From assembly GCA_963573305.1 (NCBI GenBank), contig OY754338.1:20644192-20708191 (forward strand): a stretch of 64,000 nt of DNA, read 5' to 3'. Numbering within the stretch: the stretch's first letter is position 1; each line of letters begins with the position of its first letter. The stretch is from Pyrrhosoma nymphula (lineage: Eukaryota; Arthropoda; Insecta; Odonata; Coenagrionidae). Under the pieces are notes generated by a model. The model was not told the origin of the DNA and ran no database searches. It saw only the letters and a list, made by a program, of their open reading frames with translations. Below, piece by piece: positions 44,830 to 58,228 of the stretch. The position numbers and the translations under genes are program-made.

Positions 44830-47800
44830 ATATCGATAAGCTTTAGGAAACGCAAACGAACAATTAATATCCTTGGAACTCTTGAAAAAAATGGGATAAT
44901 CGTTACAACTAAATATACTTATTCGAAAGATTGTAATAATTAGGTCCTCTACCAACTGATTTGTAGGCTACTGGACAGTCCTTTTGCTATTTTTCCCGTT
45001 TCCACACCAATTAAATTAACACCTATTTAATAAAAATTAGTTCCGAAGTCAGTCGAAAGAAAAATTAGTCCTGAAGCGTTTTATAAATCGAGAAAAGAGA
45101 AAATTAGCCTTGAATTTGATAGATATTAGTCCTGAAATCAAAACTGATGCTCAAAGAGTGTCAAAAGTGTGTAAGAGAGAATGGTAATGCCATTTTATAT
45201 AAAAAATAATTTGTCACAGATTCACTCTCATTATTTATAATCTTAATTGACACCAATGTACATTAATCACGAGCTTTATTGCATTATTAGGGTTTTTTAC
45301 ACCCACGATAATCGCATGAACGTAGATCTTGTATTACTTGCCTTTCAAATCACTTTAGTTACCGCAAGATACTTTCCCAAACAAATTACGTATTTCTGCC
45401 AATACAACTGAAAAATTTACAAGCTTAATACTTTTTGCTTATATCCCTTTGCTTTGATTGTTTTGCTATCATTGTTTTTGGCAAGTATTATATATTGCAG
45501 CCATAAAAGAGAAAATTAGCCTTGAATGCCCGCTAGCCATAATCAATGCCCGCTAACACCTTTTAAGCCTTTGCAATCAAGTCTCGTAAATGAGCCCTGG
45601 TTAACTGGATAAATAGTTTTCTCCAAACTCAGAGGCCATGAAAATTGACGAAGCTCTATAAAAACCATTGCTGTTCTACTGCAAAGGACTATCAGTCATT
45701 TATGAAAGGTTTGAAAAATATAATCATATCTTTCATCATAACAAACCTAATGTTTGCATTCTTCCGAGTCTTCCATGCATATACGTATATCACTCTCTGT
45801 GTTACGCGTAGCATAAGTCTACTAACTGCCAATTCGGTAAAGTAATTCCTAGGCTGGACTACATTAATTATAGTACCCTACAAGCATGCTATCTTAAATG
45901 GAGGAAAATAATTATCCTTTATTAATATTAAAATTAATATAGCAAAAGTCATTATTGCTACACTTCTTAAAATACTAACTTTTAAAAGCCATTCATAGAA
46001 CTCCATAATGGAATGAGGAACCCATCAGGCTTCTAATTAGTACTAATGCTATGCCAAAAAAAGGTCAGAGAAGACAAATCTTTCGTAAGGGCGAAATTAA
46101 AATTTTTAATAGAGAAATCTTTAATAAATGTAGAAAGAATACTTCATGTACGGGGCGCTGCCGTTGAATTAATTGAGATGACTGTAAATACGACACATCG
46201 CATGCACTATAAGGGCTGGAACGTGCATACTCATGTGTGTGAAGTGCGTACCTACACTCCAGGAAATGTATGTAGGCTATCCGCAATTTTCTAAAAAAAA
46301 AATACGTACTACACGTTTTCAATGAGAGATAAACTACTGCACAGTCATTATGTGGCCTATAAACTCGAGCAACAAACGTCTCCTTAACAATTGATTAATA
46401 AATGCCGTCCGAAAAAGACCTGCGTGAAATGAAGCTTACATTAAAATTCTCCAAATTAGCGAAGAGAAACAAAATTAAAACAAATGGCAACGAAGTTCAA
46501 GCAGGAAAAAACAACGACTCTCCATCAAAACTTGACAAGGAGTGAACGGTATTCGGGGAAAACTTTGCCTCCCCTCTTTGACTAGCGCCCTCTCTAAATC
46601 CGTTACCCGGGATGGGGAGAAATTTACGGCTAATATGCAAGCCTTAAATGCCCTTAAGCACCAATAATTCGTGCATTGGAAAAATAATGCAATTACTTTG
46701 GCTATAAAATCCAATATAATGTTCTAGAAAGCGGAAAATGATTTAAGGGCGTCCCCAAGTTTTCCACTCTAGTTGATGGATAATCCAAATATCCGGAGGT
46801 AATGACTGACCTCTAAATCATTTTAAGTACGGCAAGTTTCCTTAGTCTTAATCTTTGAGGAAACTTCGAAATGCACACACTCCGAAAGTTGAAGAGAGCC
46901 AAGTACCTTCGCTAGGAACATAAATTCGCCGGGAAATGAAGAAAAGAGGCACGTCAAAAGCGAAAACTTTGGTTCAATATTATGCCGAGGGATTGTCAAG
47001 AATAAGAAATCCCTTGCACGCTCTGGTGCACACAAAAGACACCCTGCCACGTCCGTAGTGACTTTTAAAAAGGGATCAATGAAAATATGAGGCTGGCCCA
47101 CGGCGAAAAGGTTCATTATAATATCTCCCAGAGGCTACTTTGGTGTTGGCAGCAGAATGGATGGCATTTGAATACGTGAAAGTAAGAGTACTTTTTTCCT
47201 GTAGTAATCGTCCAATTTGACTGATTTTAGGATAAAAATTTGATAAAATTAAAAAAAAATCCTTTACATAAATATATGTATTACAGCTTTAAGAGCGGCT
47301 TCGAATATTAGAGAATTGTTAACAAAAATATTTTGTGATGGGATGAGATTTATTATTTCTAACAATAGCACTAATGTGCCTATATTAAAAATAGTGTTGG
47401 CTTCGAAAGATGCAATGAAAATATTCTCCTGAAAATTTGAAAAAATATTAATTTTCAGAGAAAATGTTAAGGTGGTTCCACCGTAAAATGACTGAAATGT
47501 CAATTCATTCTTATTCTGTCGAATTGTAGAAAAAGTTGTCCTCTATCTGATATGAAAAACAAAATAATACCTTTCCACGCTATTTTATTCTATAATTGAA
47601 CTTAAATTACATGGTGTTCAATGGGAGTAATAGAGAAACACGGAGAAAAAATAGTATTTTTCCATCAAATATAAATGCTATTTTTGCGGAAAGCTGTAAA
47701 AAGAAGGAAATAATCCAGAGAAATTTAATAAAATAAAATATAGGCCTCTTACCACCTAATGTTTTTTAGTTATTAGGGAATTACTTCCGTAATTGAGGTC

Positions 47801-50064
47801 AAAATGCGGTAGTTCGTAGGAAATGGCGCTGCAGTCGGCTCCTATGGCTGACAAAATTACTCATTTAAAATACATTTTTGGAATAATCAGCATTTTTTCT
47901 ACCTTACTTTTGGGTTTCTAATGGTAACGAATTTCATCAGCGAAAGCAGGACAAAATATTTTTGGAAAAAATATCAAACATGTGGAATTTAGTATTTGTT
48001 TTGACTCACACAGTCGCGGCGGAACCTCCTCAATTTTACGTTGAGAGTTACTCACTTGACAGTTTATCGAAGTAATATTTTATGGGTGAAAGTAATGCAG
48101 TATTATTAGCTAAAACTAATACCAGAAGGGCAATTGGATGGAAAAATATTAAATGTAATACTCTGATAGCAGTTGCTTCTTCTCCTAGCAGCAGATAACT
48201 CTGAAGGGACTAACCATAACCTTATTTAAAATGGACAAGGTAAGGGTAGGAGCAATTTATACATTTAATCCTTGGAACTTCTGCGGAAGATAATTCAACT
48301 GAGTACTGGGTCTAAATCCATCATTACGAAAATACTTTTGTAATACCTATACAAAAATTAAAGCCAATACATAGTCAAGCGAACAAAATCATCGCATATG
48401 TGACTTGGAGAACTCATTTGGTAGGTCAAGACTTATATTTATAAAGGAATTAATTGAAATTGACTGTAGCGTAGCTTTGAATAACTATGATTACTCTGGT
48501 GATAGTTGAGTATATCGAAATTGATCCATAATCTCTTTCACGTCAACTTCCATCTCGTATACAAAAGTTCCCTAAATTATTAACGCTTGACCCAATCATA
48601 GTTTGCGAAATAATTTTAGAAGCTGATTATGAAAAATGACTAGTTAACATTCTCACTGCCAATTATCTTAAGCAGATAACAAAAAATCCTCAATGAATCG
48701 ATTGAGTTCCAGTTTCTTCGCGTTCAGAATCGTAAAGTCTATTTTATATTAAATTCAGTAAATCCGTCACTTCAATGACAGTTAAAGTGGTATGAATAAC
48801 CCTGATATATACAAATCAGATATCCCTCAAAATGAAAGATACTTTAAATACAATACTTTTAATTGAAATCTTTTGGCTGCTTCACTAGAGAATATGTCAA
48901 GACTCACACTCCCCCACACATTTCCTACGCTTCAAGGGTAAGGTTTTTTATATCCATCGAGAAAATTCGACGCAGTTATTATCTTCCCTCGCACTCTGTA
49001 ATCTACCATATCGTCACCACAATAATATGCAAGTTGCATTCTGGTTTTATATCGTATAGTCCCTTAAATTTTAACACCCATCATGCACATCACAAGAGAT
49101 GGTCAACCAATAATATAATGGCCGATGCAAGCATCAATACTTACTATACTTGAGAAAACTCCATGGCTCAATTTCTTAAATATCTACTTTCAGAATACGG
49201 ATAAATAGACTGTCATAAAGTTTTCATTTACACCCATAATGAACTTGTTATTGCTATGCGCTCTCAACATTAAATTGTCAAGAATGGCCGGGATTAATAT
49301 AGCAACGTGTTTTCCAATAATCTCAAATTAGTAAAATTAAGTTCATATCAAGTATGGATATAGAAATTCCAATGCGAAAATTGGTAGTTTTTGAGGAGCA
49401 TTTTTGCAGTTTAAGAGTGACGGATCCAGATGAGGTGAAACATCCACAATGATAGACCGTGCTAGTTTGAGTTTCTTCCTCTATCCTTTAAACTTACGTA
49501 ATTCAAATAAATAAAATTATTTCTTCTCAGTTTAAATAACCAACCGTATGTTAGTATCATATCTACTCACAATCAGATTCGACGATTTAACTTCAATATT
49601 TTATATTATCCAAAAGAAAATTTTGATGACCTCGTTATAAAAGCATGGAATATTCGCCAGTAAGCAAATTACAAGGTGCGGTTTATATATTTTAAGTACT
49701 AGTTGATTTTCTCTGCTGCATGCGTATAACTTTCCCACATGTCACTAATTTATCGTTTGGATGATCTATACGATCAAGTCTTGACGATATAGTAACTTCG
49801 ATCACCGCCAGTCAAGCATTTGTGAGCACTAGTTTGGAGCAATATTAATCAGGAGGTAAAATAAATCACATAAACTTTAAATGTTACAATAAAATACATT
49901 AAAAAGTATGAATGCATTAAACACAGGGAATAGCGTCACGCCACTTTTTTTTCCAAATGTGTTTGCACGTATTCTGTTTTTCCATGAGAAAACACTGAAC
50001 GATTCTCATCACATTACCGTTTCGCTTATGTGATACTAGAGAATTAAAAAATACCCATTCCTTA
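44830..50064. other. Long AT-rich non-coding stretch
   Basis: Over 5 kb with no supported gene or repeat. Phrases such as AAATTAGCCTTGAAT recur at about 45102 and 45512. ORFs near 46475-46714 and 46823-47116 (minus) lie in slightly less AT-rich sequence but show no recognisable domain. Confidence 0.4.
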
Positions 50065-50341
50065 AAATCACTGACAGAGAGGAGGAATATCTCGCGGCTG
50101 AAGGCCATACATAAAGCACATGTTGGGGAAACTGCCTGGGTGGATATCACAGGGAGGCTAAGATATCCGGCTTACTTCTCTAGGAAGGACCATGGTTTTA
50201 AAATCGAACCCCCCTAACAGAGGAACTAACTGGGGGAAATTCACCTACATGAACAGAGGGGTGGAAGCATGGAATGGCTTAGGTGCAAATGCTTTAAATT
50301 CATTCCCGAATAATGTCAGGTGCTTTGCAAAAAGACTCTAA
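50065..50341 (+). pseudogene. LINE reverse-transcriptase protein C-terminal tail, one frameshift
   Basis: The plus strand reads KSLTERRNISRLKAIHKAHV, GETAWVDITGRL and RYPAYFSRKDHGFKI. After a frameshift in the C run at 50209-50214 it reads RGTNWGKFTYMNRGVEAWNG, NSFPNNVRCFAKRL and a stop at 50339-50341. The order RR-x-x-x-R-L, Y-F-S-R-K-D-H, RTNWGKF, NR-x-x-x-x-WN-x-L, FP-x-x-[VN]-x-x-F-x-x-[RK]-L is the C-terminal tail of a widespread arthropod LINE type. It is distinct from the GWIGH-type tails at 24811 and 58229. The copy is 5'-truncated, with an AT-rich 3' UTR to about 50475. Confidence 0.85.
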
Positions 50342-52254
50342 TCCATTACATGTCTTTGTATTGTTTTTTTGTATGTTTTATCTAATACCTTTATATGTAT
50401 TTTTAAGTTGCCACCTGACCAAAGGGTCAACTTTTAACTTTATTATCTATAATAATAATAAAATATGTCAGGAAAATCAAATGGTAAAACATCACCATCC
50501 TTTCCACCAAGTTATGTTTTCTAGAGCTTAGTTTGCCCAGTTATGTTTTGCTAATGACGATACACAGTTACCACGCCTGAGGGAATGTAATGAGATATTA
50601 TTTATTAAAAGTTGTCGCACATATTTTCGGAAAAGCACGTTACGCTTTCAATTAGTATTCCTCTGATTAGATTATACAATTGACCTAAAAGGAGTAAGAT
50701 ACAAATTTCAGTGAATTAATAAGTTCTCCATTTGTGAAAGTGGGAATTTCTAGCGTATCCGAATAGCAAAAGCTTTTCCATCTCTCCATTATCTTCATCG
50801 AGATAAGGACTCTAAATCAGCCGGGAGTGACTATTAAACGCTAATATTTACATTAAATTAAATAAAGCGGGACCATTTACCGAAGGATTTAATCCCACTG
50901 CCTCCCTTAAGTCTTTCAGACTCTCAGGTAACATCGCCTCATTTTCGCGTAGTTAAAATTGAATGTAACTATCATGGGAGCGCGTCAGTCTTGTAATTAG
51001 CTCGGTCTAAGCATCTTAATGCAGTTTTCTCATTAAGTCGGACCCTAGGGTAAAAACCAGTGCAAGGAGCCTTGGCCTAATTCTACCCACCAACAGGCAC
51101 TAACATGGGAGATGAAATTTCCCGGGTTATTTTGTAGACCTAAGACAATTCATTCTTCTCCCAACTACATTTCAGTAGTTCCTCTTGCACGCAACAGAAT
51201 GCGTGAGACCACCGCTTGTCTCCAGCTATTTGCACGAGAGTTTGAGATTTAGACTAATTTTCCACATCACCCATAAATGTCAGCCATGAATGTAGATTAG
51301 AAAGGATGGCTAAATTTCGGATAAATAGTCAAAATAATTCACCTTTTTGCGCATAAAAGCCAACAAATAATAGAATAAAAAAGTTTATTACATCCCTTTC
51401 CTAAATAAAAACCGTCGGTAAACCTTTTCCGGTAAATCTGTATCATTTACTTGTTAAGATGAAAAAATAAACCAAAGTTATCGCAGTTTCGTAGAGGGTT
51501 AAAATACAATTTGCAAATCTTTGCTTTGAATTGGTCGAGATTCATTTAAAATACGAGATACTAATATTTAAAATACGAGATAGGAAACACGTGATACTAT
51601 TAATATTTTTAATACGAGATTTATTTAAAATATGATGCTATTATAGTACGTTCTACATCTTACCTAAATAAAAATCAACAATGTATCGTTAAATCCGTAT
51701 CATTCACACGGAAAAAAGTTGAAATTATCTCCAGTTATATCTAATGAAATGTTTAAAGCATTGTTTGTGACTTTTTGGATTAGATTGTTTTTAATTCGAG
51801 AAATATTCACAAGGTGTTACACAGATTCTTCCTACCCCTAGACTTGAGTAGACGCGATAGCCGAAATCCCAACGGGTTCCGTCTCCTACTTCGCCATCGA
51901 TCACAAAAAAATTATAATTTCGGGTTAAAAAGGTCTGGAGCGTTTGGAGCGTCGTATCTTCTTTTAATTCACTCTGTACAGCGTATAAATAATAATTCAG
52001 TCTCTTTGTTGTGTTCGTTCAACCCCACCTTCCTTCCCAATCCCTCCCCTCTATTCTGACACTCATATTACCGCGTCTTATTTCCAACATTCGAAACATT
52101 TTCAGATTAGCTTAACATGGTTCGAGCTCGTCCAGAGCCGACGGGCAGGTAGAACATCCCACATTGACTTTTGCTTTTCATTGTACGCATATAACTCTTA
52201 CCCATAATATACCCTGCTTACTTTCCCTGGTCTCTGTAGAACCCAACACGTTTT
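50342..52254. other. Non-coding stretch
   Basis: LINE 3' UTR to about 50475, then nothing recognised. Short AAAATACGAGAT repeats occur at about 51548-51625. Confidence 0.4.
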
Positions 52255-52767
52255 GCTATAGTTAGGGATAGGAAAATTTCGCGATCGCGAATTTTGCGAA
52301 TTTAGACAAAAATGTCCTAGGAGTGGTAATTAGTTACAACATACTCCATACTGACTGGGGAAATGACTTTTGAACTCGCGAAGTGTCGCGAATTGTGCCC
52401 CAAAATGCGAATTTTCATTGTTTTGTGAGAAAATGGTTGGAAAACGCAAGAAAAACATTAAAATTGCAAGAAAATGTTCTCAATTCAATTTAAACGAACT
52501 CGCGTGCAAATATTGCTGAGGTATGCGGAAATTTGCAGTTCATCATAGCATAACCGGTCTTACGATAACAATCGCGGGAGGATGACATCGGGTGCTTTCG
52601 ATTTACGGCAATAATCGGCAATACACAGTTCGTCACACCACGGTGCTTTCTATTTACAATTAGTGGAATAACACCTATTGGCATCTATGATCGGTGGCTC
52701 TCCGCTCCGAGGTGAGTCGAACAAAGGAAAAGCAATATGCGCATTTATTCTACGTAATCTTCTACAG

Positions 52768-52944
52768 CAGGGTTTCTCAAACTTTTCCTGCGATGGAACA
52801 CTTCGTAAATCCTGAGATTTTAACGGAACACCTTGTGGACTTGCATATATTAAACCATTGCGTTTAGGTAGCAGAATAAAAACCCATTATTGGTTACTCA
52901 GAACACCCATTAGCCTTCCGCGGAACATAGTTTGGGAATCCCTA
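52768..52944. mobile_element. hAT-type MITE nested in the larger hAT element
   Basis: Termini CAGGGTTTCTCAAAC and, inverted, TAGGGATTCCCAAAC are classic hAT ends, and GGAACAC/GTTCCG phrases follow inside. Flanking octamers TTCTACAG (52760-52767) and TGCTACAG (52945-52952) agree at seven of eight. It is 177 bp and non-coding. It borders the first unit of the tandem array. Confidence 0.8.
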
Positions 52945-53442
52945 TGCTACAGATTTGAAGACGAGATGGACTGCGCATGTGTGAATAGCTGCTTTGAGAT
53001 GTGTCATTTCAATGGGCTTGTTCAACAAGAGTTATTTAATGCCAATTATAGTTTGAAAACTAAAGAGACACGAATTTTTCCGATATTTATTATGGGGCTA
53101 ATTTGTTCATAACCGTCTACTACGGATTTGAAGACGAGACGGTCTGCGCATGCGTGAATAGCCACTATGAGTTGTTTCATTTCAATGGGATCGTTCACCA
53201 AGAGATTTTAAATGCTAATTATAGTTTGAAAACTAAAGAGACACGTATTTTTCCGATTTTTAATTTTATTTTCTGATTTTTTCATTAGACTCTACTACGT
53301 ATTTGAAGATTAGACGGACTGCGCATGCGTGAATAGCCACTTTGGTTTGTTTCATTTCAATGGGCTTGTTTGCCAAGAGTTTTTAAATGCCAATTATGAT
53401 AGAGTTTGAAAAATGAACTGAGACATATTTTTCTGTTTTTTG
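52945..53442 (+). repeat. Tandem array, three units of ~174 bp
   Basis: ATTTGAAGA recurs at 52953, 53126 and 53301. Each is followed by CTGCGCATG(C/T)GTGAATAGC, CATTTCAATGGG, and (except in the decayed third unit) AGTTTGAAAACTAAAGAGAC. Periods are about 173 and 175 bp. It probably formed inside the hAT element. Confidence 0.88.
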
Positions 53443-53546
53443 ATCCGTCGCCTGCCTTTCGAATTATCGGCGGCGAAAAATCTGGGTTCTTAACCCTTCC
53501 ACGTAAAAGAACCAACATGAAAAGTTTTGAAGTCACTCGCTGCTAC

Positions 53547-53692
53547 GTCCAATCACGATGGGCGCTATGCAGCCTTTCCCTTCCCTCGCTTTCCAGCGAG
53601 CGAATTAGAAACTGAACCGGATCTCTGATGACGTCACGAACTTTTTGAGTGGGCGGCAAGTTTCGAGAATTTTTTATTTAAGAGGGAGTGGC
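53547..53692 (+). promoter_or_regulatory. Promoter-like motif cluster in the hAT element
   Basis: In order on the plus strand: CCAATCA near 53547, the perfect CRE palindrome TGACGTCA near 53629, GGGCGGCAAG near 53651, and TATTTAAG near 53685. Composition is locally GC-rich. The order suits a polymerase II promoter reading rightward toward the ATG at 54026, so it may be the ancestral transposase promoter. It could be coincidental. Confidence 0.4.
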
Positions 53693-54025
53693 TGAATATA
53701 GAAGAATTTTGTCTCCACCAAAAATCTATTTTCCAATCCATCTACCGAATTCGTGAATTAAATTGCAATTTCGCATCATAGTGTACGACCTTCTTGCAAA
53801 GGTTGCGTAGCTGGCTTTAAAGCACCAATCAAGGCCAACTACGGCATCAATATAATTGTCGATATATTTGTTTATTACATGGCACCAAGATTGATATTAT
53901 TGTTTGAATCTCTAGGTTTTAGCCATTTCCGTCAAATGACTGTTTGTTTTCCAGTGACAATTTTTAAGTATCCTAGTTTTATTCCTGGTTTCTGTGCTTG
54001 CAGGTGATTTTGACGAGTTATTGAG

Positions 54026-54422
54026 ATGCCGAATGCAAAATTAAGCGCAAGAGACCGAGCTTTCCAGTAACAAAAAGATGAATTTTATTGTATCGATAAA
54101 AGTACGGTCATGTACATATTCTACAATTGGTAGGTTGCTTGGGAAAAACTCAATTGGGAAAAATTTAAAATCTTCGAAGCACGTAACTGCAGCAAACGTT
54201 CACAAGGATGGAAATTCTCTAAAGTTTCATGTCAATATACGAAATGTATTAAATTTTATTTTTAAATTTAGTGCCACTTTTCCAAGTTCCGCCACCGAGT
54301 CTTCAGTCATAACATGGCTAGAAGGGGAAGTGTCGAATAATATCCCAGATCATATTGGGATAAACTATAGTATGAGTTACCCTTTTCTAGACTTAGAAAT
54401 TATCGGTATTTTATGTCTATAA
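54026..54422 (+). pseudogene. Degenerate BED/CGGBP1-like N-terminal frame of hAT type
   Basis: From the ATG at 54026 the frame begins MPNAKLSARDRAFQ before a stop. After a frame change it reads VRSCTYSTIGRLLGKNSIGK, then LKSSKHVTAAN. An M-P-x-x-x-L-S-x-R start, an F-Q, then a C-x-x-(C) region and [L]-K-S-x-K-H fits the N-terminal zinc-finger region of hAT transposases and the related CGGBP1 proteins. One expected zinc-binding cysteine reads Ser. Downstream, 54240-54422 has no recognisable domain. An acceptor-like TGCTTGCAG lies just upstream. The family call is moderate because little sequence is conserved. Confidence 0.4.
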
Positions 54423-54547
54423 ATATATAAATTTGAGGTCACTGTGAAAACACCAAAATGTCTTGTTGAAAGTACCGAATTCCTATATTCAAAGTACCGC
54501 TTTTCTCCCTCTCAAACCACCGAAAAATTCCTATCTCTAGCTATAGT

Positions 54548-55790
54548 GTAATATTTAGCGTAACCACATTTTTTTTCGACCTACATTATTTCCAATGCAG
54601 CTATCTGCTTGAATTGTGTTCTCGCTAAATACTTTTTTTTAAATTTATGGAAGGAATTGAATGCCACATTAACTCATCAACTGTAAATTAAATACTAATC
54701 AACAACAAACAATACTTATTAGCATAGATATTGGAATGGTAAAAAATTACCTTTGTGTTTATAGGAAATGAATTCATTGGTGGTCAACGTATGAACGTAA
54801 GAAGCGGTTAAAACTATACTATTTCATCTTATTTTGAACTTGAAATTAACTTAGGCGCCATGACTACGTATGTCTTGTGGTGAGACTATTCTGATACCCT
54901 CCGAATCTTGCACGTCACCTGAAATATCTAATTTGCAGTGTAGCTCCCTCACCGAGCTTGGAGCCCCCTACATGACGGGACAATTGATGGATGAAATATC
55001 GTAACGCAAAAAACCAATGGTCATGTTTTTTTTGTAAGGGTGGGATAGAATTGAAATGAGTTATGTTTTCATTTCAACTATTCTATTGTTTCGCAGTAGA
55101 AACTTCAACCTAGCAGGATAAAATTATCTAGAGAAAGCAGAATAACATCTAACTTATCTTACCTCAAGAATTTTATTTCACGAAAAATTAACGCACGTAA
55201 AAATATACCCTTTGGAATTAACTCAACTGATAATAATTCGAATACAACTTTTCAAGAATAAATGCATGCTTTAATTCAAAGAAGAAATATTAATAAACTC
55301 CATTATTAACGTTCATTGTTCAACCACGAACCGTGGATTCATGCCATCTAATACCTTATAATACCCTCAAAATTCTTTTAGATATCCCACCATGGACAGA
55401 AGAAATTATTAGGGTGGAAAGCATCAAAGCTTTTGTTTAGTGAGCTATATATCAATTCCACTAAGTGAAGCATTAAACGTACTATTTACAAAGTTTAATT
55501 CCAAAACCGAACCGTCGATTCAGATGTCAGTCCAATACATACGAACGCGAAGAACTAATACCCCCACTTACGAGATAAGTGCTCTGGCCTTCCCAAACGA
55601 TGCCATAAAAAAGCTGCATTACGGAAATGCATCCGTCATCCATAGAACGTTATGGTGCAACATATTTCATCGCTTTCTCATTGGTTTATCTTGGCAAGGA
55701 AGAACGAAAAATAAATATATATGTACGTATGTGCTTGCAAAAGTACAAACAACTGACAATACACGTATCTTGGGTGGAGTGCTTCTCTGC
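54548..55790. other. Non-coding stretch
   Basis: AT-rich with no confident feature. A 118-codon ORF at 55440-55796 has no recognised domain. Confidence 0.4.
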
Positions 55791-55792
55791 GC

Positions 55793-56566
55793 TTGATTGA
55801 AAAAAAAACCGTTAAACATGGGGAAGCGTTTCACTCAGCAAGGTTCGGTTGGGTACAAAGTCTCTTATTTTTTGCTCATTTTTTTTATTCCCCATTTCTG
55901 TCTGCCGTGCGCCCGTCTCGCCGGCAAGAAACTCGGTCGGCTCTCTCAACCCTCCACCGATGTATAGGAGAGGATATTTTTATGGTTGGACCGTCTCCGC
56001 TCTGGCCCACAAGTCAAGATTCCACACCGGGGAAACCGATCCCCATATTCCGCACATATAAAGGAGAACCCGGCCGATTCCTCCTCATATATACATTTCC
56101 TTCTTCCTCCACTTCTTCTTCTTCTTTCTTGGCTTCCAAATTGTGGAGTGACTCTCAGTCGTCAACCTCCTCACACGAGATGGAACCAAGAGAAGCAGAC
56201 CAGAGCATTTTTGAGAGAGAGACCCAACAAAATACAAACTCATACACGGACAGACAGACGCAAATTTCGCCCGGTGGTGTACACTTACAAACTCAAACGC
56301 GTGGGCACCCTGGGACATCAAGATCAGGCCGAGATGTGCTTTCTCCCCTTACTTCCCTCCGCTGCCAACCCCTACAAAACCATCCCCCTACCCCGTTCCC
56401 TACCCACAGAGTAAAATACGTAGGCGGTGCACCCACATCCCGACCTACATTTACCCCGAACCGAATGGCTTCCTTTCCAATCATCCTAACCCCCTTTTCT
56501 TTCGCAAGGCCTCAACAAGGGGTATTGCCCTGCAGAGGAAAAATAACACTCGTCACATACGCTTAA
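55793..56566 (+). other. 257-codon low-complexity ORF in GC-richer DNA (not called as a gene)
   Basis: This is the longest open frame in the window. It is Ser-, Thr- and Pro-rich and contains a 12-bp-scale CTTCTTC run at about 56100-56130. The other two plus frames and the minus strand are also partly open, indicating composition rather than selection. A TATAAA box lies at about 56058 and an arthropod initiator-like TCAGTC at about 56156, roughly 100 bp apart, which is too far for a standard pair. It may be a promoter or 5'UTR region, or chance. Confidence 0.25.
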
Positions 56567-58228
56567 TCCTGGAACTTTGCGTAGCGAAAATATATTGAGA
56601 TTGACGTCGAGGCGAAATGTATTTCGATACATGCGCGGAGAAAATTAAGATGATGAAATGGAGCTTGAATATGGAAAAGGGTATCAGAAACGTTCAACCA
56701 AAAGCATGACGGAATATTGATCAGAATTATGTACAGGTTGAATATCGAAAATAAGAAAACGATAAAATCATGAGCGTCATAAAAACTCATCAATAGTGCT
56801 CGTATGGGCAAAATAGTCTATCTTCATCGTAAATACGTTTATACGGATGAGCCCGTCGATAGAGACTATATGGCAACTCAGTTATTCACAAGATTAAATG
56901 AAACACTTAAAAAATCCACTCACCTACAATATTTTACGTATTAGTAACTTACAAGTCACTTACAAGATTACGATTTTGCAACATATTATGATGATTAATG
57001 TAGACTATAGGTCGTGAATGTTCTTTAATACCATGATAGGCTACAGGCTGGAAGGTCACCAAGTTCAAGTACGGGTGAAGCCTCTTGGTGTGTCCGCGCT
57101 ACGATTTCCTAAAAATGATAACTAACAATTAGTAAAATAAATCTCTCTGGTTGCCTACAGAAAGATCCAACAACTCACTCTCCCCACGCTTTTTTACGCC
57201 CCAATCACCAAAGATCGAAGGTTATACCCAACCCTGTGAAAATTAAATTTGAATTTTGAGTCTATGATCGAGAGAAGTAAAATATGGACGATATTATCCT
57301 TCGTCATAATGCTTTATGATTGATAAGGTAGTAAACACAATATAATTGAAATGACGGCATGGTTTATTTCTATATCAACCGAAGAAGGGTGTGACTGATT
57401 TTAGATAAGGTTCTTCCATCACATATCGCTCGATCATTAACATCATAGCAATTCTGACAAATGAACGGCACGTCCCTGAACAAGCTTTTTATTATTTTCC
57501 GAGCATAAGGGATCTATTCTTAAGTTTCACTCACTAACATTACTTGTCTGTAAACATAATTCAATTCTATCTTTAACCCCTCATAAATTTTACCATCCCC
57601 CACCTTAATCGTAACTTCCTTAAAAGGTAGAGGTATTCATGGTATATTTTAATGCAATTGAGAACAATTATTGAGATCTTAAAGTTTTAATGAAAAATGT
57701 GAATTCGTGGCTAAAGAAGTATTTTTAAATGGCATTAGTTCTTCATCATTTTGCACATATTTGTTATTACACTGCAGTATTTCTTTGAATTCAAGTTTTT
57801 GAATTAATTGTTTATTTTGTTTTTTTCATATTTACCAATTTTTTAATACTTCTCAATAAATATATATACACCTCATGAAAACATTCCTGGTTCCCTCTTG
57901 AGACGGATGAGTTGGGCACAAGGCTTTTCGTTCATTATCCAAAGGACAATGTATTCCTATACATAATCTGACCTGAATTTTTATTACATTGCTACTCGTT
58001 ACCTATGCTCTTGAAGTGACTTCCGGATACAGCTTTTATGTGCATAAGAGACATTATAATTATATCTTAAAACCTACGATAATTTGATCAAGCGAAGAAT
58101 GGCATCAAGCATCATGATAAAAAACAATTGTTGGCTTTAAAGAAGATATAATAATCAGCCTAGAAGCAGTACCTTTAAAAAATCTAGTGTGGCCCTTTCA
58201 TTATGCTTTCTTGACATAGAACATTATA
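56567..58228. other. AT-rich non-coding stretch
   Basis: Nothing recognised. Confidence 0.4.

Larger units (their letters stand above)
52263..54539. mobile_element. hAT-type DNA transposon, 2.28 kb, degenerate
   Basis: A perfect 8-bp duplication GCTATAGT lies at 52255-52262 and 54540-54547. Termini TAGGGATAGGAAAATTTCG and, inverted, TAGAGATAGGAATTTTTCG match at most positions, typical of hAT ends. Inside are a nested hAT MITE (52768-52944), a three-copy tandem array (about 52945-53442), a promoter-like cluster (53547-53692) and a degenerate zinc-finger-like frame (54026-54422). No transposase catalytic domain is recognisable, so this copy is non-autonomous. Confidence 0.8.

Noticed and set aside
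55793..56566. Longest ORF (257 codons)
   Set aside because: Low-complexity Ser/Thr/Pro composition, other frames and the opposite strand also open, and no domain recognised. Kept as an uncalled ORF.
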